Part shown: positions 7,695 to 17,097 of the stretch, one piece after another
Layout: every line of letters begins with the position of its first letter
Position numbering within the stretch: the stretch's first letter is position 1
NCBI RefSeq assembly: GCF_023073355.1
Contig: NZ_JADPJI010000005.1
Coordinates: forward strand, 186,001-250,000
DNA: 64,000 bases
Direction of reading: 5' to 3'
DNA from: Bradyrhizobium sp. 199
GTDB lineage: Bacteria > Pseudomonadota > Alphaproteobacteria > Rhizobiales > Xanthobacteraceae
Notes under the pieces: generated by a model
Databases searched by the model: none
What the model saw: the letters and a program-made list of their open reading frames with translations, nothing else
Told to the model about the DNA's origin: nothing
Position numbers and translations under genes: made by a program

Positions 7695-9218
7695 ATGGAA
7701 GCTTTCGGTCTCCTGCTTCACGGCTTCGCCGTCCTGCTGACGTGGAAGACGGTCCTGCTGATGATGGTCGGGCTGGTGCTCGGGATCTTCGTCGGCGTGT
7801 TGCCGGGCCTCGGCGGCCCCAATGGCGTTGCGATCCTGCTGCCGCTCACCTTTACGATGGATCCGACCTCGGCGATCGTGATGCTGTCCTGCATCTATTG
7901 GGGCGCCCTGTTCGGCGGTGCCATCACCTCGATCCTGTTCAACATCCCCGGTGAAGCCTGGTCCGTCGCGACCACGTTCGACGGTTATCCGATGGCGCAG
8001 CAGGGCAGGGCGGCGGAGGCGCTGACCGCGGCGTTCACGTCCTCCTTCATCGGCTCGCTGGTCGCGGTGCTCCTGATTACCTTCCTTGCGCCGACGATCT
8101 CGTCCTTTGCATTGAAGTTCGGCCCACCGGAGTTCTTCGCGGTTTATCTGCTCACCTTCTGCTCCTTCGTCGGATTGGGGCGCGAGGCCAAGCACAAGAC
8201 TGTCATCTCGATGTCACTGGGGCTGCTGCTCGCCGGCATCGGCATGGATACGGTATCGGGCAATCTGCGCATGACCTTCGGCTCGCCGGAGCTGCTCCGC
8301 GGCATCAACTTCCTGGTCGCCGTCATCGGCCTGTTCGGCATCAGCGAGATCCTGCTGACCATGGAGGAGCGGCTGGCGCTGCGCGGACATGCGGCGAGCA
8401 TCTCGCTCCGCGTGGTGCTCGGCGTCTGGAAGGACCTGCCGAAATACTGGGTGACGCTGCTGCGTTCATCCTTCATCGGCTGCTGGCTCGGCATCACCCC
8501 GGGGGGCGCGATCGCGGCCTCCTTCATGGGCTACAACCTTGCCAAGCGTTTCGCCAAGGATCCGGAAAGTTTCGGCAAGGGCCGCATCGAGGGCGTGTTC
8601 GCGCCGGAGACGGCGGCGCACGCCTCCGGCACCGCGGCGCTGCTGCCGATGCTGGCGCTCGGCATTCCCGGCTCGGGCACCGCCGCGATCCTGCTCGGCG
8701 GTCTCATGGTGTGGGGGCTCAATCCGGGGCCGCTGCTGTTCGTCGAGCACAAGGACTTCGTCTGGGGCCTGATCGCCTCGATGTATCTTGGCAATGTCGT
8801 CGGCCTCGTGCTGGTGCTGACCACGGTGCCGATCTTCGCCTCGATCCTGCGCGTGCCGTTCGCCGCGGTGGCGCCGATGATCGTGGTGTCCTGCGCGATC
8901 GGCGCCTATGCGATCCAGAACGCGATGTTCGACATCTGGCTGATGCTCGGCTTCGGCATCGTCGGCTACGTCTTCAAGAAGATCGGTATTCCGCTGGCGC
9001 CGTTCACCCTCGCGCTCGTGCTCGGCAACCGCGCCGAGGATGCCTTTCGTCTGTCGATGATCGGCTCGGGCGGCGACCTCAAGGTGTTCTGGTCGAACGG
9101 CCTGGTCGGCTCGATCACCACGCTGGCGATCGTGCTGCTGTTCTGGCCGGCGATTGACCGGATGCTTTCCCGGGTCGGGTGGACGCAACGGACCAGGGCG
9201 CCATCGCAGCAAGTTTAA
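7695..9218 (+). CDS. tctA: TctA-family large permease subunit
   Basis: The transport channel of the tripartite tricarboxylate transporter: 507 residues and many membrane spans. Family signatures include GVLPGLGGPNGVAILLPLTF near residues 35-55, the first conserved gly-rich loop, and its repeat in the second half (TAALLPMLALGIPGSGTAAI near 310-330). These reflect the internal duplication of TctA. With TctB and the binding protein at 6080 it forms a complete importer. It is the last gene of the operon. Confidence 0.95.
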   Translation: MEAFGLLLHGFAVLLTWKTVLLMMVGLVLGIFVGVLPGLGGPNGVAILLPLTFTMDPTSAIVMLSCIYWGALFGGAITSILFNIPGEAWSVATTFDGYPMAQQGRAAEALTAAFTSSFIGSLVAVLLITFLAPTISSFALKFGPPEFFAVYLLTFCSFVGLGREAKHKTVISMSLGLLLAGIGMDTVSGNLRMTFGSPELLRGINFLVAVIGLFGISEILLTMEERLALRGHAASISLRVVLGVWKDLPKYWVTLLRSSFIGCWLGITPGGAIAASFMGYNLAKRFAKDPESFGKGRIEGVFAPETAAHASGTAALLPMLALGIPGSGTAAILLGGLMVWGLNPGPLLFVEHKDFVWGLIASMYLGNVVGLVLVLTTVPIFASILRVPFAAVAPMIVVSCAIGAYAIQNAMFDIWLMLGFGIVGYVFKKIGIPLAPFTLALVLGNRAEDAFRLSMIGSGGDLKVFWSNGLVGSITTLAIVLLFWPAIDRMLSRVGWTQRTRAPSQQV

Positions 9219-9302
9219 TCTTTTGGATTCGATGATAAGCGTGGCCATGTCGTTGTGGTCCGGAACGCCACACGCCGCGATTGTTTCTGGATGTTGCAGG
9301 CA

Positions 9303-9317
9303 TGGCACAGCCTTTGG
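9303..9317 (+). promoter_or_regulatory. Possible sigma-54-type -24/-12 element
   Basis: TGGCAC, five bases, then TTGG: one base off the TGGCAC-N5-TTGC consensus. It lies about 50 bp upstream of the start codon of the barrel gene at 9370. This is a motif match by eye only; no enhancer-binding site was identified. Confidence 0.25.
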
Positions 9318-9369
9318 GGAGGCAGTGGCGTATGTTTTGGATCACAAAATTGTGCGGAGGGGGTTCCCC

Positions 9370-10242
9370 ATGAAGCGGATCGTGATTGGAATGGCGGCGG
9401 CGATGTCGCTGTTCGCGACGGGTGCTCTGGCTGCTGATCTGGCGGCGCGCCCCTATGTGAAGGCGCCTATCGCAGATCCCGTTTGGAGCTGGACTGGCTT
9501 CTACGTCGGCGCCAACGCCGGCTACAGCTGGGGCCGTTCGCGCACCAACGTCTCCTATTTCGACTCGGTGACCGGCGTGGCGGTCGCGCCTCCGGCAGGC
9601 TCCATCACCAGTGCGTCGTTCGACATGAATGGCGCCATTGCCGGTGGTCAGGCGGGGTACAACTGGCAGAACGCCAACTGGGTCTACGGCCTCGAGGGCG
9701 ACCTGCAATGGTCGGGCGAGAGGGGCAGCACCGGGTTTGTCTGCGCCGGCAGCGCCGTCTTCCCGGTCGCCGGGCCCTGCCTTCCCGGTCTGACGTTCCT
9801 TCCGGCCGGCGCCGGAACCAACACGGTTCTGACCATCGATCAGCATCTTCAGTGGTTCGGCACGATCCGCGGTCGGGTCGGCATTCTGGCGACTCCCAAG
9901 GTGCTGTTCTACGGCACCGGTGGTCTGGCCTTCGGCGAGATCAAGACCACCGGCACCATGACCGGCTTCACCCCCGCCGGCGTGGCGATCGCCTCCATCG
10001 GCTCGAACTCGACGAACCGCGCGGGCTGGACCGCGGGTGTGGGCGTCGAAGGCAAGATCACCCAGAACTGGAGCGCGAAGCTCGAATATCTCTACATGGA
10101 TCTCGGACGCTTTTCGTCCGGTCCGTTCACGCTCGCGCCGCTCTCCACGATCAGCGCCAATGCGTCCTCTCGCTTCACCGACCACATCCTCCGCGCCGGC
10201 GTCAATTATCAGTTCGGTGGCCCGGTGGTCGCCAAGTACTAA
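9370..10242 (+). CDS. Omp25/RopB-like outer-membrane beta-barrel protein
   Basis: A 290-residue outer-membrane barrel with signal peptide (MKRIVIGMAAAMSLFATGALA) and the mature start ADLAARPYVKAP. Repeated beta-strand motifs are NWQNANWVYGLEGDL, GRVGILATPKVLFYGTGGLAFG, GWTAGVGVEGKI and the C-terminal GVNYQFGGPVVAKY. It is a paralogue of the protein at 2608-3336, with longer loops, including a cysteine-containing one around residues 120-135. GGAGG nine bases upstream supports this ATG rather than upstream in-frame codons. It stands alone after tctCBA and ends at its own terminator. Confidence 0.93.
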   Translation: MKRIVIGMAAAMSLFATGALAADLAARPYVKAPIADPVWSWTGFYVGANAGYSWGRSRTNVSYFDSVTGVAVAPPAGSITSASFDMNGAIAGGQAGYNWQNANWVYGLEGDLQWSGERGSTGFVCAGSAVFPVAGPCLPGLTFLPAGAGTNTVLTIDQHLQWFGTIRGRVGILATPKVLFYGTGGLAFGEIKTTGTMTGFTPAGVAIASIGSNSTNRAGWTAGVGVEGKITQNWSAKLEYLYMDLGRFSSGPFTLAPLSTISANASSRFTDHILRAGVNYQFGGPVVAKY

Positions 10243-10279
10243 GCGAGCACTGAGATCAACAAAGGCGTCAACAAGAAGC

Positions 10280-10312
10280 AAAGCCCGGCCTCGCGCCGGG
10301 CTTTGTCATTTC
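10280..10312. terminator. Rho-independent terminator between convergent genes
   Basis: A perfect 10-bp stem, AAAGCCCGGC (10280-10289) paired with GCCGGGCTTT (10295-10304), with a 5-base loop. It lies between the stop of the barrel gene (10242) and the stop of the convergent CoA-transferase gene (10326), so it can serve both strands. T-rich sequence follows on the plus strand. Confidence 0.85.
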
Positions 10313-10325
10313 GGACGCCGGGCGC

Positions 10326-11519
10326 TCACACCACCTTGGCGTCCCTGAGCTTGCCGATCTCGTCCGCGCCGAAGCCGAATTCCTTCAGCACCTCGTCGGT
10401 CTGCTCGCCGAATTCCGGCGGCCGCGCCACCATCCTGCTCGGCGTGCGTGACAGCGTCACGGGCTGGCCGACCAGGCGGATATGGCGACCCTCGTCGTTC
10501 GGCACGTCCTGCGCGATACCGAGATGCTTGACCTGGGCGTCCTCGAACATCTGGTCGATGGCGTAGATCGGTCCGCAGGGCACGCCAGCCTCGTTGAGCT
10601 CGCGGACCCAGGTCTCGGTCGATTTCGTCACCATGCGCTTCTGGATCTCGGCGTTGAGCGCGTCGCGGTTCTTGGAGCGCGCAGGAGCCGTCGCGTAGTC
10701 GGGATGGGCATAGAGCTCCGGTGCGCCGATCGCCTGGGCGCAGCGCTCCCAGATCCGTCCACCGGTGGTAGCGATGTTGATGTAGCCGTCCGAGGTCTTG
10801 AACACGCCGGTCGGGATGCTGGTCGGATGGTTGTTGCCGGCCTGCTTGGCGACCTCCTTCTCCATCAGCCAGCGCGCCGCCTGGAAGTCGAGCATGAAGA
10901 TCTGGGCCTGGAGCAGCGAGGTCTGCACCCACTGGCCCTTGCCTGAGACCTCGCGCTCGAGCAGCGCGGTGAGGATGCCCATGGCGCAGAACAGGCCCGC
11001 TGTGAGATCGGCAACGGGAATGCCGACCCGCATCGGGCCTTCGCCCGGCGCCCCGGTGATTGACATCAGCCCGCCCATGCCTTGCGCGATCTGATCGAAG
11101 CCGGGCCGCTTGTGATAGGGGCCGTCCTGGCCGAAGCCGGAGATGCTGCCATAGACGATGCGCGGATTGATCTGGCACAGGCTGTCATAGTCGATGCCGA
11201 GCTTGTTCTTCACGTCGGGCCGGAAATTCTCCACCACCACGTCGGCCTTCGCGGCGAGGCGCTTGAACACGGCGAGCCCCCGCTCGTCCTTCAGGTTCAG
11301 CGTCATGGCCCGTTTGTTGCGATGCAGATTCTGGAAGTCGGAACCCCGCCGGGGGCCGCCCGGCTGCTCGCCGCCGGCGTCCTCGGTCAGCGCGTCGATC
11401 TTGATGACATTCGCCCCCCAGTCCGCCAGTTGCCGCACGCAGGTCGGCCCGGAACGGACGCGGGTCAGATCGAGCACGGTGAAGCGCGACAGGGCTTCCG
11501 AGGCATGCGGAAAGGGCAT
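10326..11519 (-). CDS. CaiB/BaiF-type (family III) CoA-transferase
   Basis: A 397-residue family III CoA-transferase that moves CoA between carboxylic acids. It begins with the family signature FTVLDLTRVRSGPTCVRQLADWGANVIKI, followed by RNKRAMTLNLKDERG, VVVENFRPDV and GFGQDGPYHKRPGFDQIAQGMGG. It ends in a region specifying the second domain (EFGEQTDEVLKEFGF). The ATG at 11519 is preferred over an upstream in-frame ATG because the domain starts there and GGAG lies upstream. The substrate is unknown; formyl- or oxalyl-CoA-like transfers are common in this group. Confidence 0.92.
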   Translation of the reverse strand: MPFPHASEALSRFTVLDLTRVRSGPTCVRQLADWGANVIKIDALTEDAGGEQPGGPRRGSDFQNLHRNKRAMTLNLKDERGLAVFKRLAAKADVVVENFRPDVKNKLGIDYDSLCQINPRIVYGSISGFGQDGPYHKRPGFDQIAQGMGGLMSITGAPGEGPMRVGIPVADLTAGLFCAMGILTALLEREVSGKGQWVQTSLLQAQIFMLDFQAARWLMEKEVAKQAGNNHPTSIPTGVFKTSDGYINIATTGGRIWERCAQAIGAPELYAHPDYATAPARSKNRDALNAEIQKRMVTKSTETWVRELNEAGVPCGPIYAIDQMFEDAQVKHLGIAQDVPNDEGRHIRLVGQPVTLSRTPSRMVARPPEFGEQTDEVLKEFGFGADEIGKLRDAKVV

Positions 11520-11637
11520 CTTTGAAGGCTCCGGGACAGATCGGGGGCCTACCATAATGCCGAAAGAGGAGGCGACAAGCCGGCCCGGCGCCGATGCCGT
11601 CTGCCGAAATGCCATGCCTGATGTGGTGGCTGAGAGA

Positions 11638-11940
11638 TTAGCGCGAGAGGCGCTTCAACTCCGCGCGTGCCTGCTCGGCCAGCGGCGCATCGCCGTGGCG
11701 CGCAATGAAGAGCTCGAACGCCTCCCGCGTTCCCTTCCGGCGGGCGGCTTCGTATTCCTCTGCCACGGCAACGGCAGGATCTCGGGCCATCGGCATGGAG
11801 GGCGCGCGTCCTGCCTTGCCGGTCTCGTCCGCCTTGGCCTTCTCCACCATGACAGGCAGTCCTCCGAAGGGTTGATGGTCCAGTCCGGCGAGCGCGATCA
11901 GGGCGCCGAACAAGCCGGCCGGGAGTGAGCGTGGTTTCAT
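11638..11940 (-). CDS. Small exported hypothetical protein
   Basis: A 100-residue protein. Residues 1-19 are hydrophobic (LPAGLFGALIALAG) and look like a signal or anchor sequence. The remainder is charged and helical, ending in HGDAPLAEQARAELKRLSR, which resembles a single TPR-like helix pair. It is likely periplasmic or membrane-anchored. It sits upstream of the CoA-transferase on the same strand, about 120 bp away. No function is assigned. Confidence 0.55.
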   Translation of the reverse strand: MKPRSLPAGLFGALIALAGLDHQPFGGLPVMVEKAKADETGKAGRAPSMPMARDPAVAVAEEYEAARRKGTREAFELFIARHGDAPLAEQARAELKRLSR

Positions 11941-12140
11941 GAATCCCCTGCGAATTACGGGGTGCGGTGGGAACAGAGCGCTTGCACGGAGCCGTATGAC
12001 TACGGGATTTGATGGCTAACACAGTCTTATGGAAGGGTCGCGGACGCCGCTGCCCAAATTAAACCAAACGTTTAACTCTCAAGCTAGAATTATGTGCTTT
12101 CGTCTCGAATCGCACGCGATGCGTTGCTCTGGAGAGTCCA

Positions 12141-14624
12141 TTGGCCACCGCTGTTAATGTCAGTGCCACCAACAACGCCGAGATCGACGGCCTGCTGTCG
12201 GGCTCCAAATGGTCCGGCGCGATCACCTACAGTTTTCCCGACGCACCCAGCGACTATGCCAATCCCTACAGCGGCGGCAACAGTGAGCCGACCACGTCGG
12301 GCTTTGCGTCGGTGCCCACGCAGATCCAGGCGGCGATCAATTACGCGATCGGGCTGATCCTCAGCTACACCAACGCGGACATCCAGTACGCGGGTACTAA
12401 CGGCGCCGACATCATGATCGCGCAGTCGCCGGCGGCCAATCCGACCGCTTACGCCTATTATCCCGGCAACTACGCGCCGGGCGGCGACGTCTGGTTCGGC
12501 ACTCAATACAATTTCTCGCTGGCCAAGCTCGGCAATTATTACTTCACAACCGCGCTTCACGAGCTCGGCCATGCCGTCGGCCTCAAGCACAGCCAGGAGA
12601 CCGGCGGCCCCGCCAACGTCGCGGTGCCGAGCGCGCATGACGACAGCGAATACACCGTCATGAGCTATCGCAGCTATGTCGGCGCTTCGACAACGTCCGG
12701 CTACACCAACGAGGCGTACGGATATTCGCAGACCTACATGGCCAACGATATCCTGGCGCTGCAGACCATGTACGGCGCGGACTACACGACCCAGAACGGC
12801 AGCACCGTCTACACCTGGAATCCCACCACCGGGCAGGAGTTTATCAACGGCGTCGGGCAGCTCGCGCCGGGCGGCGGCGTCGGCGGCTCGGCCAACCGCA
12901 TCTACGAGACGGTCTGGGACGGCGGCGGCGTCGATACCTACGACCTCTCCAACTACACGACGAACCTGAGCATCAACCTCAATCCCGGTGCTTCGTCGGT
13001 GTTCTCCTCCGTACAGCTCGCCAATCTTGGCAACGGCCATTACGCCTCGGGCAACGTCTACAACGCCTATCTCTACAACGGCGACGCACGCTCCTACATC
13101 GACAACGCCATAGGCGGATCCGGCAACGACACGATCATCGGCAACGCCATCGCCAACACGCTGAACGGCGGCGGCGGCAACGACACGTTCACCGGTGGGG
13201 CGGGCAACGACACCATCATCGGCGGCGCCGGCACTGACACCGCGGTCTACTCGGGCAGCAGGGCTAGCTATCTCATCACTTACGATGCGAATTCAGCCAC
13301 GTGGATCGTCACCGATCAGCGTAGCAGCTCTCCCGATGGCATTGACACCGTCACAGGGATAGAAAATTTCAAATTTGCCGACGGCATTATCGACAGTACT
13401 GTTGTCGTACAGCCCGTTCTGCCTGATTTGACCGCGTCATTTGATAGCGTGAGCAGCACGACGATTGTGCCGGGCGGAAGCACCAACGTCGACTTCTGGC
13501 TGGTGAATTTTGGCAAGGCTGCCGCTGCCGCGTCGATCTCAGGCATTTATCTGTCGACGGATGTGACGATCACGACTGGAGATGCGCTGCTGACGACGGT
13601 GGCCTCACCAGGACTGTCGGCGAACGGGGCGACGGGCTATTACGATCACCAGACTGTCTCGCTGGCGCTTCCCGCCAATCTGGCACCCGGCACGTATTAC
13701 ATCGGCGGAATCGCGGACTACAATAATGCGATTTCGGAGAGCAACGAGGCCAACAACAATCACAATGTCACGCAGATCACAGTGCCAGCGCCGGCAGCAC
13801 CGGCCAAGCCTGATTTGACCGCGTCGTTCGACAGCGTCAGCAGCCCGACGATTGCTGCCGGCGGAAGCACAAACGTTGACTTCTGGGTGGTGAATTTTGG
13901 CAAGGCTGCCTCTGCCGCGTCGATCTCGGGCCTTTATCTGTCAACCGACGCGACGATCACGACTGGAGATGCACTGCTGACGACGGTGGCCTCACCAGGG
14001 CTGTCGGCAAACGGGGTGCCGGGTTATTACGATCACCAGACTGTCTCGCTGGCGCTTCCCGCCAGTCTGGCGCCCGGTACGTATTACATCGGCGGAATCG
14101 CGGACTACAATAATGCGATTTCGGAGAGCAACGAGGCCAACAATAATCACAATGTTACGCAGATCACAGTGACAGCACCGGCAGCGCCGGCTCAGCCTGA
14201 TTTGACCGCGTCGTTCGACAGCGTGAGCAGCACGACGATTGCGCCGGGCGGAAGCACTCACGTTGACTTCTGGGTGGTTAATTTTGGCAAGGCTGCGGCT
14301 GCGCCATCGACCTCCGGCTTCTATTTCTCCACGGACGCGACGATTACGACAGCCGACACCTTTCTGACCACGGTCGCCTCTCCGGGCCTGACGGCCAACG
14401 GAACGCTGGGCTACTACGATCACCAAGCGATCACACTGACGCTGCCCAGCAACCTAGCGGCAGGAACCTACTACATTGGTGCGATCGCCGACTACACCAA
14501 CGCAATCGCCGAGCGCAACGAGACCAACAACAACCATAACGTGACCCAGATCACCGTGGTTGCACCATCATCACCGACCCATCCAGATGGACTGCTCCAT
14601 ATCGGTCAAGATCTTCTTGTTTGA
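12141..14624 (+). CDS. Secreted metzincin protease with RTX-like and CARDB-like repeats
   Basis: An 827-residue extracellular zinc protease. The catalytic motif HELGHAVGLKH is at residues 140-150 and the Met-turn VMSY near 173, as in serralysin/matrixin-type metzincins. RTX-like nonapeptides (GGSGNDTIIG, GGGGNDTFTGGAGNDTIIGG) occupy ~325-365, consistent with type I secretion and calcium binding. Three CARDB-like domains follow (~428-814), each beginning PDLTASFDSVSS. There is no N-terminal signal peptide, which fits type I export. The TTG start at 12141 follows GGAGAG by four bases. No secretion ABC transporter is next to it. Confidence 0.88.
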   Translation: MATAVNVSATNNAEIDGLLSGSKWSGAITYSFPDAPSDYANPYSGGNSEPTTSGFASVPTQIQAAINYAIGLILSYTNADIQYAGTNGADIMIAQSPAANPTAYAYYPGNYAPGGDVWFGTQYNFSLAKLGNYYFTTALHELGHAVGLKHSQETGGPANVAVPSAHDDSEYTVMSYRSYVGASTTSGYTNEAYGYSQTYMANDILALQTMYGADYTTQNGSTVYTWNPTTGQEFINGVGQLAPGGGVGGSANRIYETVWDGGGVDTYDLSNYTTNLSINLNPGASSVFSSVQLANLGNGHYASGNVYNAYLYNGDARSYIDNAIGGSGNDTIIGNAIANTLNGGGGNDTFTGGAGNDTIIGGAGTDTAVYSGSRASYLITYDANSATWIVTDQRSSSPDGIDTVTGIENFKFADGIIDSTVVVQPVLPDLTASFDSVSSTTIVPGGSTNVDFWLVNFGKAAAAASISGIYLSTDVTITTGDALLTTVASPGLSANGATGYYDHQTVSLALPANLAPGTYYIGGIADYNNAISESNEANNNHNVTQITVPAPAAPAKPDLTASFDSVSSPTIAAGGSTNVDFWVVNFGKAASAASISGLYLSTDATITTGDALLTTVASPGLSANGVPGYYDHQTVSLALPASLAPGTYYIGGIADYNNAISESNEANNNHNVTQITVTAPAAPAQPDLTASFDSVSSTTIAPGGSTHVDFWVVNFGKAAAAPSTSGFYFSTDATITTADTFLTTVASPGLTANGTLGYYDHQAITLTLPSNLAAGTYYIGAIADYTNAIAERNETNNNHNVTQITVVAPSSPTHPDGLLHIGQDLLV
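13422..14582 (+). repeat. Three tandem 387-bp units inside the protease gene
   Basis: Unit starts (CCTGATTTGACCGCG) are at 13422, 13809 and 14196, exactly 387 bp (129 codons) apart each time. Units 1 and 2 are very similar at the nucleotide level; unit 3 has diverged more in its second half. Each unit encodes one CARDB-like Ig-fold domain. The exact spacing and high identity indicate in-frame tandem duplication, the first two units being the most recent pair. Confidence 0.9.
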
Positions 14625-14724
14625 AGCGCGATGATCTAAGACCATCGCGCGCGCATCAAGCAGCCAAACGGTCGATCCTACGAAAGCGAACGTTGCGAGA
14701 ATTCTGGCAGCTCGACTGACCGTT

Positions 14725-15855
14725 TCATGCTTCGGAGGGCGCTCTCTCGGCTCGGCTCTGCCGAACGGCATAGTCCGCCTTGACCGTCTTGAAAAACGCC
14801 AGATAATGGCGCGCCATGTTTTCCCAGGACAACGTCTGGACCCGGGCAAGTCCCCAATCGCGGAGCTCGTTGTAGCGGTCTCGCTCGGTGCATAGCACAA
14901 ATATGCGCTGGGCGAGCTCATCGGGAGAGTTCGGGTCCGCGAGCGAAAGCTTCTGGGTGAAGAAGTCCTCCGAATCCAGTGTCCGTCCGACGATCGCGGG
15001 CGTCCCGCAAGCCATGGCCTCGACGGGGCTCATTCCAAAACCGTAGCGCGACGGGAATAGAAACAGATCGAGGCCACAATAGAAGCGACGAATTTCGGTC
15101 TCTGGGATGAAGCCTAGGAACTTGTAGTTCGGCTCCGGTATCAGGCGCCGCGCCAGTTCCTTCATCTCATCGATCTCGTTGCCGTCGCTTGCGATCCACA
15201 GATGGGCATTCGGCAACTGAGGCAAGATCTTCGAAAAGGCGATGATCGTTGTGTCCAGACCCTTGGCGCGTTTTGCCTCACCGAGAAAGCCGAAGTGGAG
15301 GGGCCGCCGCTCGATTTGAGGTTCGGGAAAAAAGGTCTTGTGGTCGATACCGAGCGGGATGACCTCGACCCGCTCAGCGGGGACACCGAACAACTCGCGG
15401 ATCTGCTTGGCCGTCGACGGAAATGGAACAATAATGCCGTCACTGCGGAGACATGTAAATTCGATGCAGCGGCGCTTGATGAAGTACTTGGCGGCATTGT
15501 CGTAGCCCGTCGCAAGGAACGGGATGAGATCGTATAGGCCCGTGACGACCGGACGCTGCGCAGCCAAAATGGGAAAGATCCCGGCGATCGGATAGACCGC
15601 GAACCAAAGGTCGTGACGCTTGCGGCGGAGTTCGAGCGCGAAGCTTGCGGCCTGCGTCATGGCCAACAATTCGCTGCGAATGATGCCGCGGTCGTAGAAA
15701 GTGTAGGGCTGGCCAATGGCTTCCAGGCCCGTGACGAGCTCGGCAATCACACGCTCGAGACCCCGACCCGTGCTATGCCCCTTCGAGAGCGGAAAGGCAG
15801 AAATGGCCAGATCGGAGATCTCGCTCGATGGCATGTAATTTTCTCGGCGCGGCAT
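14725..15855 (-). CDS. Glycosyltransferase, GT4 type
   Basis: A 376-residue GT-B glycosyltransferase, predicted to add a sugar to a lipid-linked glycan at the cytoplasmic face. The C-terminal nucleotide-sugar domain holds LHFGFLGEAKRAKGLDT (~205-221) and FPSRYGFGMSPVEAMACGTPAIV (~300-320), the E-x7-E-like GT4 signature. The ATG at 15855 shares one base with the TGA of the upstream GT2 gene (TGATG), so translation is coupled. The frame stays open upstream inside the GT2 gene, but that part is not glycosyltransferase sequence. Confidence 0.9.
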   Translation of the reverse strand: MPRRENYMPSSEISDLAISAFPLSKGHSTGRGLERVIAELVTGLEAIGQPYTFYDRGIIRSELLAMTQAASFALELRRKRHDLWFAVYPIAGIFPILAAQRPVVTGLYDLIPFLATGYDNAAKYFIKRRCIEFTCLRSDGIIVPFPSTAKQIRELFGVPAERVEVIPLGIDHKTFFPEPQIERRPLHFGFLGEAKRAKGLDTTIIAFSKILPQLPNAHLWIASDGNEIDEMKELARRLIPEPNYKFLGFIPETEIRRFYCGLDLFLFPSRYGFGMSPVEAMACGTPAIVGRTLDSEDFFTQKLSLADPNSPDELAQRIFVLCTERDRYNELRDWGLARVQTLSWENMARHYLAFFKTVKADYAVRQSRAERAPSEA

Positions 15856-16868
15856 CAGGATGCCAACGAACGATCGCTGTCGGCCTGTCTGGCGTTGCTG
15901 GTCGAGATCGTGACCGGCTTCTCGCCGACCGAGCCCGGGCGGATGACTTTGCGGATCGAGTAGTACGGCACGTCTTCCACCGCGTAGTAGATTTTGACGA
16001 GGAGGTCCGTCAGGATTCCGAGCGATACGAACAGCAGTCCGGCGATGAAGGTGAACACGGTCAAGAGCGGCTCGAGCGTGCTCGACAGTTTCTGCTCGTT
16101 GAAGAACAGGTACACGGTTCGTAGTCCGAACAGAGCCGATATCACGAGTAGGAGGACGCCGACGCCTCCCAGGAGGTGGATTGGCCGCACCGAGTAGCTG
16201 CGCCAGAACCACAGCAGCATCATGTCGGCAAGGCCCTTGAACGTCCGAAATACGTTGTATTTCGAACGCCCGCTCGTTCGCGGCCGATGATTGACCGCGA
16301 GCTCGCCGACCGAGAAGCCCTGCATCTGCAGCAGGGCGGGAATGAACCGGTGCATCTCGCCGTAGAGCCGCAAATTCTCGAAGCAGTCGCGGCGGAAGAT
16401 CTTGAGTGAGCAGCCGCTGTCGTGGATGTTGTCGCGCAGGAACATCTTTCGCAGCAAATTCGCGCCGCGCGATATGATGCGCTTGCCGAACGTATCCTTT
16501 CGGAATTTCCGCCATCCGGCGACAACGTCGAGGTTGTTCGCTTCCAGATACGCGATCATCTTCGGGATATCGTTCGGGTCGTTTTGTCCGTCGCCATCCA
16601 TGGTGACGACATAGGGGAATCTCGCCATCTGGAAGCCGCTGTCGAAGGCGGCGGTCTGGCCAAAATTCCGGCGGAAACAAACGACCGTCACCCCGGGCAA
16701 GCCGGCTGCAACTTCAGCGGTGCCATCAGTCGAGCCATCGTCGACCACGATAATCTCATACTCGTAGTTATGAGTCTCGCAGACCGACCTGATTTCGCCG
16801 ATGAGGTTGGTCAGAGCCCCCGTTTCGTTGTAAACGGGGATGACGACGCTGAGCTGGGTGCGTTCCAA
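15855..16868 (-). CDS. Glycosyltransferase, GT2 type with C-terminal membrane anchor (DPM/GtrB-like)
   Basis: A GT-A fold transferase resembling polyprenyl-phosphate glycosyltransferases. N-terminal LSVVIPVYNETG, IIVVDDGSTDGTAEVA and VTMDGDGQNDP (DxD) give the catalytic core. Two hydrophobic spans near the C-terminus (HLLGGVGVLLLVISALFGL and the following LLTVFTFIAGLLFVSLGIL) anchor it. It likely makes an undecaprenyl-phosphate-sugar used as donor by the membrane GT-C proteins encoded just upstream. A TTG at 16868 preceded by AAAGGAG at five-base spacing was chosen; ATG at 16889 would add seven residues. Confidence 0.9.
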   Translation of the reverse strand: MERTQLSVVIPVYNETGALTNLIGEIRSVCETHNYEYEIIVVDDGSTDGTAEVAAGLPGVTVVCFRRNFGQTAAFDSGFQMARFPYVVTMDGDGQNDPNDIPKMIAYLEANNLDVVAGWRKFRKDTFGKRIISRGANLLRKMFLRDNIHDSGCSLKIFRRDCFENLRLYGEMHRFIPALLQMQGFSVGELAVNHRPRTSGRSKYNVFRTFKGLADMMLLWFWRSYSVRPIHLLGGVGVLLLVISALFGLRTVYLFFNEQKLSSTLEPLLTVFTFIAGLLFVSLGILTDLLVKIYYAVEDVPYYSIRKVIRPGSVGEKPVTISTSNARQADSDRSLAS

Positions 16869-17097
16869 AAGAACTCCTTTGGAAATCATGCTTCTGCGAG
16901 CAGGATGACTGGTAGGCGCCAGCTGGTTCGGGACGGTTCCCCAACGCCTGGCAGCATTATTGGGGCCTTATAGCCGATCTGTCAGGCTTTTCAACGGCTC
17001 CGCCCGTCTTCTACTGGAGCGCGAATAAGGACCGGTCGAAGCGCCTGGGTCCGTCAACCGGCGTTGCACGGGCCAGCATGCCGCGCACAACGCGTCG

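Noticed and set aside
7275-9308. Long minus-strand frames opposite tctB and tctA
   Set aside because: Composition rich in arginine, glutamine and histidine, no family motifs; shadows of the transporter genes.
15856-16680. Upstream extension of the GT4 frame at 14725-15855
   Set aside because: The extension runs antisense-free but out of frame through the GT2 gene; the GT4 domain starts at the coupled ATG at 15855.
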